A stretch of DNA of 64,000 nt. Origin: Xanthomonas rydalmerensis. GTDB taxonomy: Bacteria; Pseudomonadota; Gammaproteobacteria; Xanthomonadales; Xanthomonadaceae. Every line of letters begins with the position of its first letter. Position 1 is the first letter of the stretch. The position numbers were made by a program, and so were the translations under genes. The stretch spans positions 2,070,001-2,134,000 of the forward strand of contig NZ_CP126170.1 of the NCBI RefSeq assembly GCF_033170385.1. Reading direction: 5' to 3'. A model generated the notes under the pieces. The model did not search any database. It worked only from the letters and a program-made list of their open reading frames with translations, and was not told the origin of the DNA. Shown here piece after piece: positions 8,235-17,201 of this stretch.

Positions 8235-9398
8235 ATGCCCCTGCCTTGCGACGATCTGTTCGACGTAGCCGCGCTGCTCAGCGAGGAGGAGCGTGCGATC
8301 CAGCAGGCGGTGGCGCGCTTCGTCGATGCCAAGGTGCTGCCGGTGATCGGCGATGCGTTCGACCAGGCGCGGTTCCCGCGCGAACTGGTGCCGGAACTGG
8401 CGGAGCTGGGACTGCTCGGCGCCAGCCTGCCGGTCGGGCAGGGCGGCGGCGGCCTCAACGCGGTCTGCTACGGCCTGATCTGCCAGGAACTGGAGCGCGG
8501 CGACAGCGGCCTGCGCAGCTTCGTCAGCGTGCAATCCTCGCTGTGCATGTATCCGATCCACGCCTACGGCAGCGAGGCGCAACGCCAGCGCTGGCTGCCG
8601 GCGATGGCCGCCGGCACCGCGATCGGCTGCTTCGGCCTGACCGAGTCCCAGGGCGGCTCCGACCCGGCGGCGATGCAGACCCGCGCGGTGCGCGACGGCG
8701 ACGGCTGGCGCCTGAGCGGCAGCAAGATGTGGATCACCAACGGCAGCATCGCCGACGTGGCGATCGTGTGGGCGCAGACCGAGGACGGCATCCAGGGCTT
8801 CCTGGTCGAGGCCGGCACGCCGGGCTTCGGCACCCAGGACATCGCGCACAAGATGAGCCTGCGCGCCTCGGTGACCTCGGCGCTGTTCTTCGATGAGGTG
8901 CGCCTGCCCGACAGCCAGCGCCTGCCTGGGGTGCGCGGGCTGAAAGGACCGCTGGGCTGCCTGACCCAGGCCCGCTACGGCATCAGCTGGGGCGCGATCG
9001 GCGCGGCCATCGCCTGCCTGCGCGAGGCGCTGGCCTACGCCGGCGAGCGCATGCTGTTCGGGCGGCCGCTGGCGGCGACCCAGAGCGCGCAGATCAAGCT
9101 CGCCGACATGGCGCGGCGCATCGCCACCGCGCAGTTGCTGGCGCTGCAACTGGGCCGGCTCAAGGATGCCGGCACGCTGCAGCCGGCGCAGGTGTCGCTG
9201 GCCAAGTGGAACAACGTGCGCATGGCCCTGGACATCGCCCGCGAGTGCCGCGACCTGCTCGGCGGCGCCGGCATCACCACCGACTACGGCGCGATCCGGC
9301 ATGCCCTGAACCTGGAATCGGTGATCACCTACGAGGGCACCGAGACCGTGCACCAACTGGTGGTCGGCCGCGAACTGACCGGCATCAATGCGTTTTGA
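8235..9398 (+). CDS. gcdH: Glutaryl-CoA dehydrogenase (acyl-CoA dehydrogenase family)
   Basis: 387 residues with the full acyl-CoA dehydrogenase fold: N-terminal helical domain, middle beta domain with GCFGLTESQGGSDPAAM and WITNGS (FAD contacts), and C-terminal helical domain. The block SFVSVQSSLCMYPIHAYGS, with the following QRQRWLP, is diagnostic of glutaryl-CoA dehydrogenase. The catalytic base is the Glu in ITYEGTE near the C-terminus. The enzyme oxidises and decarboxylates glutaryl-CoA to crotonyl-CoA in lysine and tryptophan breakdown, passing electrons to ETF. The ATG at 8235 was chosen because family members begin close to it; the frame is open further upstream without family-like sequence. 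It is monocistronic, with a terminator following. Confidence 0.88.
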   Translation: MPLPCDDLFDVAALLSEEERAIQQAVARFVDAKVLPVIGDAFDQARFPRELVPELAELGLLGASLPVGQGGGGLNAVCYGLICQELERGDSGLRSFVSVQSSLCMYPIHAYGSEAQRQRWLPAMAAGTAIGCFGLTESQGGSDPAAMQTRAVRDGDGWRLSGSKMWITNGSIADVAIVWAQTEDGIQGFLVEAGTPGFGTQDIAHKMSLRASVTSALFFDEVRLPDSQRLPGVRGLKGPLGCLTQARYGISWGAIGAAIACLREALAYAGERMLFGRPLAATQSAQIKLADMARRIATAQLLALQLGRLKDAGTLQPAQVSLAKWNNVRMALDIARECRDLLGGAGITTDYGAIRHALNLESVITYEGTETVHQLVVGRELTGINAF

Positions 9399-9404
9399 AC
9401 CCAT

Positions 9405-9431
9405 GGCCCGCGCGCGGCGCGGGCCCGTTTT
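9405..9431 (+). terminator. Intrinsic terminator after gcdH
   Basis: GGCCCGCGC pairs with GCGCGGGCC across a three-base loop and is followed by CGTTTT, seven bases after the stop. Confidence 0.8.
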
Positions 9432-9446
9432 GCAGGAGAACCGACG

Positions 9447-9986
9447 ATGAGTGTCTTCGATGTGCGCGTGGAAACCGAGCGCCTGTTGCTGCGTCCGCCG
9501 ACCGCCGAGGATTTCGCGGCGTTCTGCGCATTTTCCGCCGATGCGCAGACCATGCATCACCTCGGCGGCGTGCAGGCGCCGTCGGTCGTCTGGCGCGGCC
9601 TGGCGACGATGGTCGGCAGCTGGCAGTTGCAGGGCTTTGCGATGTTCTCGGTGATCGAGAAGCGCAGCGGGCAGTGGATCGGCCGGGTCGGTCCCTGGCA
9701 GCCGCACGGCTGGCCGGGCACGGAGGTCGGTTGGGGCATCGCGCGTGCGTACTGGGGCCATGGCTATGCGCCGGAGGCGGCCGCGGCGTCGATCGACTGG
9801 GCGTTCGCGCAGTTGGGCTGGAGCGAGGTGATCCATGTGATCGCACCGGACAACGCCAACTCCAAGGCGGTGGCGAGCAAGCTCGGTTCGCAGTATCTGC
9901 GTCCCGGGCAATTGCCGGAGCCGCTGCCGCAGGAGCCGATCGAGGTTTGGGGCCAGTCGCGCGCGCAATGGCAGGCGCGGCGCTGA
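9447..9986 (+). CDS. GNAT-family N-acetyltransferase (RimJ/RimL type)
   Basis: 179 residues. It opens with ETERLLLRPPTAEDF, the usual start of RimJ/RimL-like acetyltransferases. It continues with a VGWGIARAYWGHGYAPEA segment, the acetyl-CoA-binding motif A, at residues about 93-110, and an APDNANSKAVASKLG motif B region. This subfamily transfers acetyl groups to protein N-termini or small amines. The substrate cannot be inferred. A GGAG ribosome-binding site lies just ahead of the ATG at 9447. The following GST and FMN reductase genes point the same way, with spacers of about 100 and 52 bases, so a loose operon is possible. Confidence 0.85.
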   Translation: MSVFDVRVETERLLLRPPTAEDFAAFCAFSADAQTMHHLGGVQAPSVVWRGLATMVGSWQLQGFAMFSVIEKRSGQWIGRVGPWQPHGWPGTEVGWGIARAYWGHGYAPEAAAASIDWAFAQLGWSEVIHVIAPDNANSKAVASKLGSQYLRPGQLPEPLPQEPIEVWGQSRAQWQARR

Positions 9987-10034
9987 CCCGCGGCCGCGGC
10001 GGAGCGTCGTCCGGGGGCCGAGGCCCCGCTCTTG

Positions 10035-10070
10035 CGAATCCCCATTCCCGACTCCCCAATCCCGATCCCG
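10035..10070. repeat. Heptad repeat tract (degenerate)
   Basis: Five imperfect heptads (AATCCCC, ATTCCCG, ACTCCCC, AATCCCG, ATCCCG) occur in the spacer just before the GST gene. Confidence 0.75.
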
Positions 10071-10087
10071 CAAGCAAGGAGCGGCAC

Positions 10088-10765
10088 ATGGCATCCGAAC
10101 GTTTCCCCCTGACCGTGTACGGCATGGCGCTGTCCGGCAATTGCTACAAGGTGCGGCTGTTGCTGGAACAGCTCGGCTGCGCCTACCGTTGGGTGGAGAT
10201 CGACAGCGCCAACGGCCAGACCCGCACCCCGGCGTTCCTGGCGAAGAATCCCAACGGCAAGGTGCCGCTGCTGGAGCGCGAGGACGGGCGCGTGCTGGCC
10301 GAATCCAATGCCATCCTGTGCTGGCTGGCCGAGGGCACCGCGTATCTGCCCGCCGATTCCTGGCAGCGCGCGCAGGCGCTGAGCTGGCTGTTCTTCGAGC
10401 AGTACAGCCATGAACCCTACGTGGCGGTGGCGCGCTTCGTCTGCGGCTGGACGCCGCCCGACTCGCCGCGCCGCGCGGAGTTGCCGCGCCTGCGCGAGGG
10501 CGCGATGCGGGCGCTGGCGGTGATGGAGCAGCATCTGCAGACGCAGGCCTGGTTCACCGGCCCGGCCTACGGCATCGCCGACATCGCGCTGTTCGCCTAC
10601 ACCCACTGCGCCGGCGATGCCGGGATCGCGCTGGCGCACTATCCGGCGCTGTGCGACTGGCTGCAGCGGGTGCGCGCGACGCCGGGTTTCGTGGCGCTGC
10701 CGGAGTTGCCGGACGACGTGCGCGCGCGTCTGGCGCTGAGCGGAACGCAGGCGGCGTTCACCTGA
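10088..10765 (+). CDS. Glutathione S-transferase family protein
   Basis: 225 residues. The N-terminal thioredoxin-like domain begins LTVYGMALSGNCYKVRLLLE. The Ser in SGN is the likely glutathione-activating residue. It contains the family's NPNGKVPLLE cis-Pro loop and ESNAILCWLAE. The C-terminal all-helical domain holds YGIADIALFAYTH, the conserved N-capping region. It conjugates or reduces electrophiles with glutathione in the cytosol; the substrate is unknown. The ATG at 10088 has an AAGGAG site seven bases upstream, immediately after a heptad repeat tract. The frame is open further upstream, but that part overlaps the acetyltransferase gene. Confidence 0.9.
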   Translation: MASERFPLTVYGMALSGNCYKVRLLLEQLGCAYRWVEIDSANGQTRTPAFLAKNPNGKVPLLEREDGRVLAESNAILCWLAEGTAYLPADSWQRAQALSWLFFEQYSHEPYVAVARFVCGWTPPDSPRRAELPRLREGAMRALAVMEQHLQTQAWFTGPAYGIADIALFAYTHCAGDAGIALAHYPALCDWLQRVRATPGFVALPELPDDVRARLALSGTQAAFT

Positions 10766-10817
10766 CTGCCGCGCGCTGGCGGCTAGCCTGCAGGTCCATT
10801 CGGTCAGGAGCAACGCC

Positions 10818-11372
10818 ATGAGCCAGTACCGCATCGCCGTCTTCGTCGGCAGCCTGCGCAAGGAATCGTTCAACCGGCGCCTGGCGCACGCGCTGGAGCA
10901 ACTTGCCGGCGACCGTGCCAGTTTCGAGTACGTCGAGATCGGCGACCTGCCGCTGTACAACCAGGACCACGACCACGACTACCCGGCGCAGGGCCGGCGC
11001 CTGAAGACGCAGGTCAGCAACGCCGACGCGGTGCTGTTCGTGACACCGGAATACAACCGCTCCATCCCCGGCGTGCTCAAGAACGCCATCGACCTGGGCT
11101 CGCGTCCGTATGGCGAGAGCGCCTTCGCCGGCAAGCCGGCGGCGGTGTGCGGGACCTCGCCGGGGGCGATCGGCACGGCCATGGCGCAGCAGCACCTGCG
11201 CAACGTGCTGGCCTATCTGGACATGCCGGTGTTGGGCCAGCCGGAGATCTTTCTGCAGTTCAAGGAAGGCCTGATCGCCGAGGACGGCACGATCGACGAC
11301 GAGCGCACGCGCAAATTCCTCGCCGGCTTCGTCGACAAATTCGTCGCCTGGATCGACGAACTGCAGGCCTGA
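10818..11372 (+). CDS. NAD(P)H-dependent FMN reductase (flavodoxin-fold)
   Basis: 184 residues with the NADPH-dependent FMN reductase signature: GSLRKESFNR for FMN phosphate binding at residues 11-20, then VTPEYNRSIPGVLKNAID and a GTSPGAIGTAMAQQHLRNVL segment. The family reduces FMN, quinones, azo dyes or chromate (ChrR/YieF type) in the cytosol and helps against oxidative stress. The ATG at 10818 follows a CAGGAG site. The gene lies 52 bases after the GST, and both fit xenobiotic or redox defence. Confidence 0.9.
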   Translation: MSQYRIAVFVGSLRKESFNRRLAHALEQLAGDRASFEYVEIGDLPLYNQDHDHDYPAQGRRLKTQVSNADAVLFVTPEYNRSIPGVLKNAIDLGSRPYGESAFAGKPAAVCGTSPGAIGTAMAQQHLRNVLAYLDMPVLGQPEIFLQFKEGLIAEDGTIDDERTRKFLAGFVDKFVAWIDELQA

Positions 11373-11458
11373 GCGCTGCCGCGGCATGTGCCGTCGGTGG
11401 CGCACGGGCAGGGCGGGGCGAGCCTTGTGCGGCGGGGCATCGGCGAGGTTCTCAACCG

Positions 11459-11525
11459 CTTGTCCCCAGACTTGTCCCCAGCCCTGGCGCGCGGCGGCGA
11501 CGCTCGCGGCGCCACCCTGGGGACA
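11459..11525. repeat. Repeated TGTCCCCAG motif upstream of dnaB
   Basis: CTTGTCCCCA occurs twice in direct orientation 12 bases apart (11459-11468, 11471-11480). The inverted copy CTGGGGACA is at 11517-11525. It could be a paired operator or a long-loop hairpin 100-160 bases before the dnaB start. Its function is unknown. Confidence 0.5.
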
Positions 11526-11621
11526 CGCCCTAGCCGCAGCCGGGCGCGGCGACTAAAATCGGCGCCCGGGCCGCGGTGAGGCCGCGCCCGGCGCCCGCGC
11601 CCCACAGAGAAGACCCAGCCT

Positions 11622-13040
11622 ATGTCCGCCCGTCCCGGCTACCGCGGCGATCGCAAGAGCGAACGCAGCGAACGCAGCGAGCCGCGTCTCGACCAGTTGC
11701 GCGTGCCGCCGCACTCGACCGAGGCCGAACAGGCCGTGCTCGGCGGCCTGATGCTGGCGCCGGATGCCTATGACCGGGTCAACGATCAGCTCACCGACAA
11801 CGATTTCTATCGGCGCGATCACCAACTGATCTATCGCGCGATCCGCGAGCTGGCCGAGAAGGGACGCCCGTTCGACGCGGTGACCCTGGGTGAATGGTTC
11901 GAATCGCAAGGCAAGCTGGAGATGGTTGGCGACGGCGCCTACCTGATCGAACTGGCCAGCACCACGCCCTCGGCGGCCAACATCGTCGCCTATGCGGAAA
12001 TCGTCCGCGACAAGGCGGTGCTGCGGCAGTTGATCGAGGTCGGCACCACCATCGTCAACGACGGCTTCCAGCCGGAAGGGCGCGAGAGTTCGGAACTGCT
12101 GGCGTCGGCGGAAAAGGCCGTGTTCCAGATCGCCGAGGCCGGCGCGCGCGGACGCAGCGACTTCGTGGCGATGCCCGGCGCGTTGAAGGACGCGTTCGAG
12201 GAACTGCGCAACCGCTTCGAGAACGGCGGCAACATCACCGGCCTGCCGACCGGCTACAACGACTTCGACGCGATGACCGCCGGCCTGCAGCCGACCGACC
12301 TGATCATCCTCGCCGCACGTCCGGCGATGGGCAAGACCACCTTCGCGCTGAACATCGCCGAGTACGCGGCGATCAAGTCGAAGAAGGCGGTGGCGGTGTT
12401 CTCGATGGAAATGTCCGCCTCGCAGCTGGCGATGCGCCTGATTTCCTCCAACGGCCGCATCAATGCGCAGCGCCTGCGTACCGGCCAGCTCGAGGACGAG
12501 GACTGGGCACGGGTCACCGGCGCGATCAAGATGCTCAAGGAGACCAAGATCTTCATCGACGACACGCCGGGCGTGTCGCCGGAAGTGCTGCGTTCCAAAG
12601 CGCGTCGGCTCAAGCGCGAGCACGACCTGGGCCTGATCGTGATCGACTACCTGCAGCTGATGTCGGTGCCGGGCAACAGCGAGAACCGCGCGACTGAGAT
12701 TTCGGAGATCTCGCGTTCGCTCAAGGGCCTGGCCAAGGAGCTGGGGGTGCCGGTGATCGCGCTGTCGCAGCTCAACCGCTCGCTGGAAACGCGCACCGAC
12801 AAGCGCCCGGTGATGGCCGACCTGCGCGAATCGGGCGCGATCGAGCAGGACGCGGACATGATCGTGTTCATCTACCGCGACGACTACTACAACAAGGAAA
12901 ATTCGCCGGACAAGGGCCTGGCCGAAATCATCATCGGCAAGCACCGCGGCGGCCCGACCGGGTCGTGCAAGCTCAAGTTCTTCGGCGAATACACCCGCTT
13001 CGACAATCTCGCCCACGATTCGGTGGGTGCGTTCGAGTAA
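11622..13040 (+). CDS. dnaB: Replicative DNA helicase DnaB
   Basis: A 472-residue hexameric helicase. The N-terminal helical domain (residues about 30-130) starts with VPPHSTEAEQAVLGGLML, typical of DnaB. A linker follows. The RecA-like ATPase has Walker A AARPAMGKTT near residues 230-240 and Walker B LIVIDYLQLM. It also has the conserved ALSQLNRSLE and RPVMADLRESGAIEQDAD segments and a terminal IIIGKHRGGPTG. It unwinds DNA at the replication fork and interacts with DnaG. A polar lead-in, SERSERSE (encoded by a GAACGCAGC repeat), precedes the domain. No intein is present. It stands alone in its transcription unit. Confidence 0.98.
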   Translation: MSARPGYRGDRKSERSERSEPRLDQLRVPPHSTEAEQAVLGGLMLAPDAYDRVNDQLTDNDFYRRDHQLIYRAIRELAEKGRPFDAVTLGEWFESQGKLEMVGDGAYLIELASTTPSAANIVAYAEIVRDKAVLRQLIEVGTTIVNDGFQPEGRESSELLASAEKAVFQIAEAGARGRSDFVAMPGALKDAFEELRNRFENGGNITGLPTGYNDFDAMTAGLQPTDLIILAARPAMGKTTFALNIAEYAAIKSKKAVAVFSMEMSASQLAMRLISSNGRINAQRLRTGQLEDEDWARVTGAIKMLKETKIFIDDTPGVSPEVLRSKARRLKREHDLGLIVIDYLQLMSVPGNSENRATEISEISRSLKGLAKELGVPVIALSQLNRSLETRTDKRPVMADLRESGAIEQDADMIVFIYRDDYYNKENSPDKGLAEIIIGKHRGGPTGSCKLKFFGEYTRFDNLAHDSVGAFE

Positions 13041-13073
13041 GCCCGCGCGCCGCACGCACTCCACCTGACAGCG

Positions 13074-13099
13074 CGGCGCCCGCAACGTTCCGGGCGCCG
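13074..13099. terminator. Hairpin between dnaB and the convergent gene
   Basis: CGGCGCCCG and CGGGCGCCG form a perfect 9-bp stem with an 8-base loop in the 81-base gap between two convergent genes. It lacks a T run, so termination is inferred from position. Confidence 0.55.
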
Positions 13100-13121
13100 G
13101 CTCGGTGGCGTGACGCGACGA

Positions 13122-13616
13122 TCAGTAGGGAATCTCGATCTCGGCGTTGCTGGTGGCGTCGTAGGTGTTGGCGCCGTACTCGGCGTGGTGGGTGCAGACC
13201 ACGGTGATCTTGCGGTAGATCCCGTAGACGAAGTTGGACGTGAAGTGCACGTCCACCAGTGCACCGTTGCCTTCCTCGTCGTAATCGGTGGTGTAGCCGT
13301 TGCCGAACGGGTCGTAGGCGTTGCAGCGCACGTTGATGTAGCGGGCGTCGACGCGATCGTTGTTGGCGTTGGCGAAGCGCGAGTAGGCGCGGATCTTCAG
13401 GCGCTTGCCGCCGGCGGGGCGGTTGTCGGACTCGTAGCCCTGGTTCTGGATCACGCCCTGCAGCGTGTAGACCGGCGTGCTGCCGCCGCCGCTGCCCGGC
13501 GGTTGGTAGCCGCAGGAGCCCGGGCCTTCCTCGATCTCGGTACTGCAGGCCATCGCCAGCGGGGCGGCGAGGCTCAGTGCCAGGGTGAGGGCGGCTTTTG
13601 CGATGCGCTTGTCCAT
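13122..13616 (-). CDS. Secreted hypothetical protein
   Basis: A 164-residue precursor. The signal peptide ALTLALSLAAPLAMA is followed by Cys at the first mature position; the -3/-1 pattern AMA suits signal peptidase I rather than a lipobox. The mature part has a Gly/Pro/Ser linker (GYQPPGSGGGSTP) and then a strand-rich domain with several Cys, including INVRCNAYDPFGNG and ITVVCTHHAEYG, which could form disulfides. I do not recognise the family. The ATG at 13616 has an AGGAG site eight bases upstream. It is convergent with dnaB. It probably works in the periplasm or outside the cell. Confidence 0.75.
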   Translation of the reverse strand: MDKRIAKAALTLALSLAAPLAMACSTEIEEGPGSCGYQPPGSGGGSTPVYTLQGVIQNQGYESDNRPAGGKRLKIRAYSRFANANNDRVDARYINVRCNAYDPFGNGYTTDYDEEGNGALVDVHFTSNFVYGIYRKITVVCTHHAEYGANTYDATSNAEIEIPY

Positions 13617-14129
13617 GGGTGTTGCTCTCCTGAGGTCATTGCGGATGTCGGCGATGGGCATGGCCGTGCTGCGCCGTTCGCTGCCCGCAGCGCGTCCGCG
13701 GCCCTGGCGATGCAGGGCCGGGCGCGCGGGCGGTTCGGGGCGCACGCAACCGCGCTCACCGGTCGTGGTGGCCGTGAGGTCGCAGAGGCGATGGCGGATG
13801 TTCCCCGTGCGCGCGAAATGGCCGTGGCCATGTCGTGCGCGGTGCAGCGAAAGCACGGATGACGTCCTTCCCCGAACGTCATCCGACAGTAGCGGTCGCG
13901 GCGCCGCTTCGACATGACGGCGCCCGCCTCGGCGTTATAGCAGGGCAGGCGAGGCGCACGAGCGCGGCGTGTGGCGATGTCTACGAAATCCTGTCAGTGC
14001 GCACTCGCCGGGCCAGCACCGGCACCGCCACCGGCAGCGTCCAAGCGCGTGTGGTTCGCGTCGCGGCATGCTCACCTGGCCGCTGCACGCGATTCGTATC
14101 ATGGCGCGTCCTTCGCTGCGTCCCCTCGC
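13617..14129. other. Intergenic region holding divergent promoters and an inverted repeat
   Basis: It separates the secreted-protein gene (minus strand) from the photolyase gene (plus strand), so both promoters should lie here. The only clear structure is a perfect inverted repeat, CGGATGACGT at 13856-13865 and ACGTCATCCG at 13876-13885, with a 10-base spacer; it could be an operator or hairpin. No open frame here has a credible start or protein character. Confidence 0.5.
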
Positions 14130-15551
14130 ATGAGCTACGCCATCGTCTGGTTCCGGCGCGATCTGCGCCTGCACGATCAACCCGCCTTGCAGGCTGCGCT
14201 GGATGCCGGGCACACGCCGGTGCCGGTGTATCTTCACAGCCCGGAGGACGAGGGTGCCTGGGCCGCAGGCGCGGCCTCGCGTCGCTGGCTGCAGCGCTCG
14301 CTGGCGGCACTGGACGCGCAACTGCGCGAATGCGGTTCGCGCCTGATCCTGCGCCAGGGCCCGGCCGAAACCGCATTGCGCCAGGTGATCGCTGAGTGCG
14401 GCGCCGTAGCGGTGTACTGGAACCGCCGCTACGAGCCGGCCACGCAGCCGCGCGATGCGCGGCTCAAGCGCGAATTGCGCGAGCAGGGCCTGGAGGTGCA
14501 CAGCCACAACAGCGCGTTGCTGTTCGAACCCTGGCAACTGGCGACGCAGCAGGGCGGCCCGTACAAGGTGTTCACCCCGTTCTGGCGCAGCGCCTTGAGC
14601 CATTGGCAGGTGCCGGCACTGCAGCCTGCGCCGAAGACGTTGCCGCCGCTGCCCGCGGAGCTGGAGAGTCTGCCGCTTGAGCGGCTCGGCCTGGCGCCGG
14701 CACTGGACTGGGATCGCGGCTTCTGGGAAGTCTGGCAGCCGGGCGAGGCGGGCGCGCACGAGGCGCTGGACGTGTTCGTCGATGGCGCGCTGCGCGACTA
14801 CCTCGCCGGCCGCGACCGCCCCGACCAGGTCGGTACCTCGCGGTTGTCGCCGCATCTGCATTTCGGCGAGATCGCGCCGTGGCGCATCGTTGCGACGCTG
14901 GAACAGCAGCGCCGCGCCGCCACCGCCGCGGCGATCGACGGCTACATCCGCCAGCTCGGCTGGCGCGACTTCGCCCATCATTTGCTGCACCACTTTCCCG
15001 AGACGCCCGAGCGCAATCTCAATCCGCGCTTCGATCGCTTCCGCTGGGCGAAGCCGGATGCGGCGAAACTGCACGCGTGGCAGCGCGGACGCACCGGCGT
15101 GCCGATCGTCGATGCCGGCCTGCGCGAGTTGTGGCACACCGGCTGGATGCACAACCGCGTGCGCATGATCGTCGCCAGCTACCTGTGCAAGCACCTGCGC
15201 GTGCATTGGTCCGAGGGCGCGCGCTGGTTCTGGGACACCCTGGTCGATGCCGACCTGGCCAACAACACCCTGGGCTGGCAGTGGGTGGCCGGCACCGGCG
15301 CCGATGCCGCGCCGTATTTCCGGGTGTTCAATCCGGTGACGCAGGCGCAGAAGTTCGATCCGAAGGGCGAGTACATCGCGCGCTGGGTGCCGGAGCTGGC
15401 GGCGCTGCCGTTGGCCGACCGCTTCGCGCCCTGGCAGGCGCCGCAGCGGCTGGCGCACGCTGCGCCGCAGTATCCGCGGCAGCCGATCGTGGACCTGGCG
15501 GCCGGCCGCGATGCGGCATTGGCCGCCTACCGCGAGACCGCCGCCGGCTGA
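14130..15551 (+). CDS. phrB: Class I CPD photolyase (deoxyribodipyrimidine photolyase)
   Basis: 473 residues. An N-terminal Rossmann antenna-binding domain (IVWFRRDLRLHDQPAL) is followed by a helical FAD domain. Conserved photolyase blocks are TSRLSPHLHFGEI, IRQLGWRDF, GVPIVDAGLRELWHTGWMHN, LGWQWVAGTGADAAPYFR, and FNPVTQAQKFDPKGEYI. The Trp residues of the electron-transfer chain are retained in these blocks. The enzyme uses blue light to split cyclobutane pyrimidine dimers. The ATG at 14130 begins the antenna domain directly; the frame is open further upstream without family sequence. Confidence 0.95.
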   Translation: MSYAIVWFRRDLRLHDQPALQAALDAGHTPVPVYLHSPEDEGAWAAGAASRRWLQRSLAALDAQLRECGSRLILRQGPAETALRQVIAECGAVAVYWNRRYEPATQPRDARLKRELREQGLEVHSHNSALLFEPWQLATQQGGPYKVFTPFWRSALSHWQVPALQPAPKTLPPLPAELESLPLERLGLAPALDWDRGFWEVWQPGEAGAHEALDVFVDGALRDYLAGRDRPDQVGTSRLSPHLHFGEIAPWRIVATLEQQRRAATAAAIDGYIRQLGWRDFAHHLLHHFPETPERNLNPRFDRFRWAKPDAAKLHAWQRGRTGVPIVDAGLRELWHTGWMHNRVRMIVASYLCKHLRVHWSEGARWFWDTLVDADLANNTLGWQWVAGTGADAAPYFRVFNPVTQAQKFDPKGEYIARWVPELAALPLADRFAPWQAPQRLAHAAPQYPRQPIVDLAAGRDAALAAYRETAAG

Positions 15552-15651
15552 AGTGCTGCGTTGCACTGGCGGAGCGCACGTGCAGCGCGAGGCGCGCGAT
15601 TGACGCCCTTCGCCGGCGCATGATTCACTCCGGGCTCGGACAGGAGCCCGC

Positions 15652-17106
15652 ATGGCCACCAGCTCAGCTCGCCGCAAGCCGCAGCGCGAACCGATGTCGC
15701 GCGTGGACACCGCCTGGTTGCGGATGGACCGGCCGACCAACCCGATGATGATCACCGGCGTGCTGATGTTCGACGAGCCGCTGACCTTGCCTGCGCTCAA
15801 GCAACTGGTGCGCAAGCGCTTCCTGGCCTTCCCGCGGTTCCTGCAGAAGCCGGTGGAAACCGCCACCGGCGCCTACTGGCAGCGCGACGACGATTTCGAC
15901 CTGGACTGGCACGTGCGCCTGTCGGCCTTGCCCGGGCGCGGCCAGAAGAAGGCACTGGAGCGCTTCGCCGGGCAGATGGCGTCCACGCCCTTGGACAAGA
16001 CCAAGCCGCTGTGGCAGTTCCACCTGATCGAACGCTACGAAGGCGGCTCGGCGCTGGTGGCGCGCATCCACCACAGCTATGCCGATGGCATCGCCCTGGT
16101 GCAGGTGCTGCTGTCGCTGACCGATACCCAGCGCATCCCGGAGCCGTCGGCGCAGCTCGAGCGCGCCTGGCTCAAGGACGACGGCAAGGAAGTGGTGCGT
16201 CGCGTCGGCGCGGTCGACCGCTATCTCAAGCTCGGCGGGCGCATGCTCGACAAGGGCCGGGCCATGGCGCAGGACCCGAACCTGCCGCAGATGCTGGCCC
16301 GCGAAGGCGGACTGATCGGCCGCGAGCTGGTCAATGCCTTGCTGCTGGCCGACGATCCGCCGACGCTGCTGCGCGGGCGCCTGGGCGTCAGCAAGCGCGT
16401 GGCCTGGGCCGAGCCGCTGGACCTGGACGAGGTCAAGGCGGTCGGCCGCGCCTGCGACTGCACGGTCAACGACGTGCTGATGGCGACCATGGCCGGCGCC
16501 CTGCGCGATTACATGCTCGAACGCGGCGAACGCCTGGACGGGGTGACCCTGCGCGCCACCGTGCCGGTCAACCTGCGGCCGCTGGAGCACGCACGCAAGC
16601 TCGGCAACCACTTCGGCCTGGTGTTCCTGGACCTGCCGGTGGGCGAGGCCAATCCGGTGCGGCGCCTGCAGTGCGTGGCCGCGTCGATGCAGCAGCTCAA
16701 GCAGTCGCGCCAGGCGATGGTGGTGTTCGGCCTGCTGGCGGCGGTGGGCATGGCGCCGGCGGCGCTGCAGTCGGCGGCGCTGGACCTGTTCAGCCGCAAG
16801 GCCACCACCGTGGCGACCAACGTGCCGGGCCCGCAGCAGCCGCTGTACCTGGCCGGCAGCCGCGTGCGCGAGATGATGTTCTGGGTGCCGCAGACCGGTT
16901 CGATCGGCGTCGGCGTATCGATCATGAGCTACAACCACCGCGTGCATTTCGGCCTGATCGGCGATGCGCGGCTGATTCCCGATCCGGACGCGGTGATGCG
17001 CCGGGTCGGTGCCGAATTCGAGAAGCTGCTGTATCTGGCGCTGATGGGCGATTGGGAGCAACCGCTGCGCGCGGCCGACGCCGAAGCCCTGCTGCCGTCT
17101 TCCTGA
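15652..17106 (+). CDS. WS/DGAT-family O-acyltransferase
   Basis: 484 residues. The catalytic HHxxxDG motif appears as IHHSYADG near residue 140. The C-terminal DUF1298-type region includes TVPVNLRP, LGNHFGLVFLDLPVGE, ATTVATNVPGPQQPLYLAG and SIMSYNHRVHFGLIGD. These bifunctional wax ester synthase/diacylglycerol acyltransferases join acyl-CoA to fatty alcohols or diacylglycerol at the inner membrane, making storage lipid or surface esters. Length and motifs are typical of the family. The substrate preference is unknown. A CAGGAG site precedes the ATG at 15652. Confidence 0.9.
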   Translation: MATSSARRKPQREPMSRVDTAWLRMDRPTNPMMITGVLMFDEPLTLPALKQLVRKRFLAFPRFLQKPVETATGAYWQRDDDFDLDWHVRLSALPGRGQKKALERFAGQMASTPLDKTKPLWQFHLIERYEGGSALVARIHHSYADGIALVQVLLSLTDTQRIPEPSAQLERAWLKDDGKEVVRRVGAVDRYLKLGGRMLDKGRAMAQDPNLPQMLAREGGLIGRELVNALLLADDPPTLLRGRLGVSKRVAWAEPLDLDEVKAVGRACDCTVNDVLMATMAGALRDYMLERGERLDGVTLRATVPVNLRPLEHARKLGNHFGLVFLDLPVGEANPVRRLQCVAASMQQLKQSRQAMVVFGLLAAVGMAPAALQSAALDLFSRKATTVATNVPGPQQPLYLAGSRVREMMFWVPQTGSIGVGVSIMSYNHRVHFGLIGDARLIPDPDAVMRRVGAEFEKLLYLALMGDWEQPLRAADAEALLPSS

Positions 17107-17201
17107 ACCGGGCGCATCGCGCGCCGGGCTGCGTTCATCCGCGCCTCGCGTACCGCTGTTTATCCTGCGGCCACGTCAAACCAGGTTCGGGAGAGAACAC
17201 G

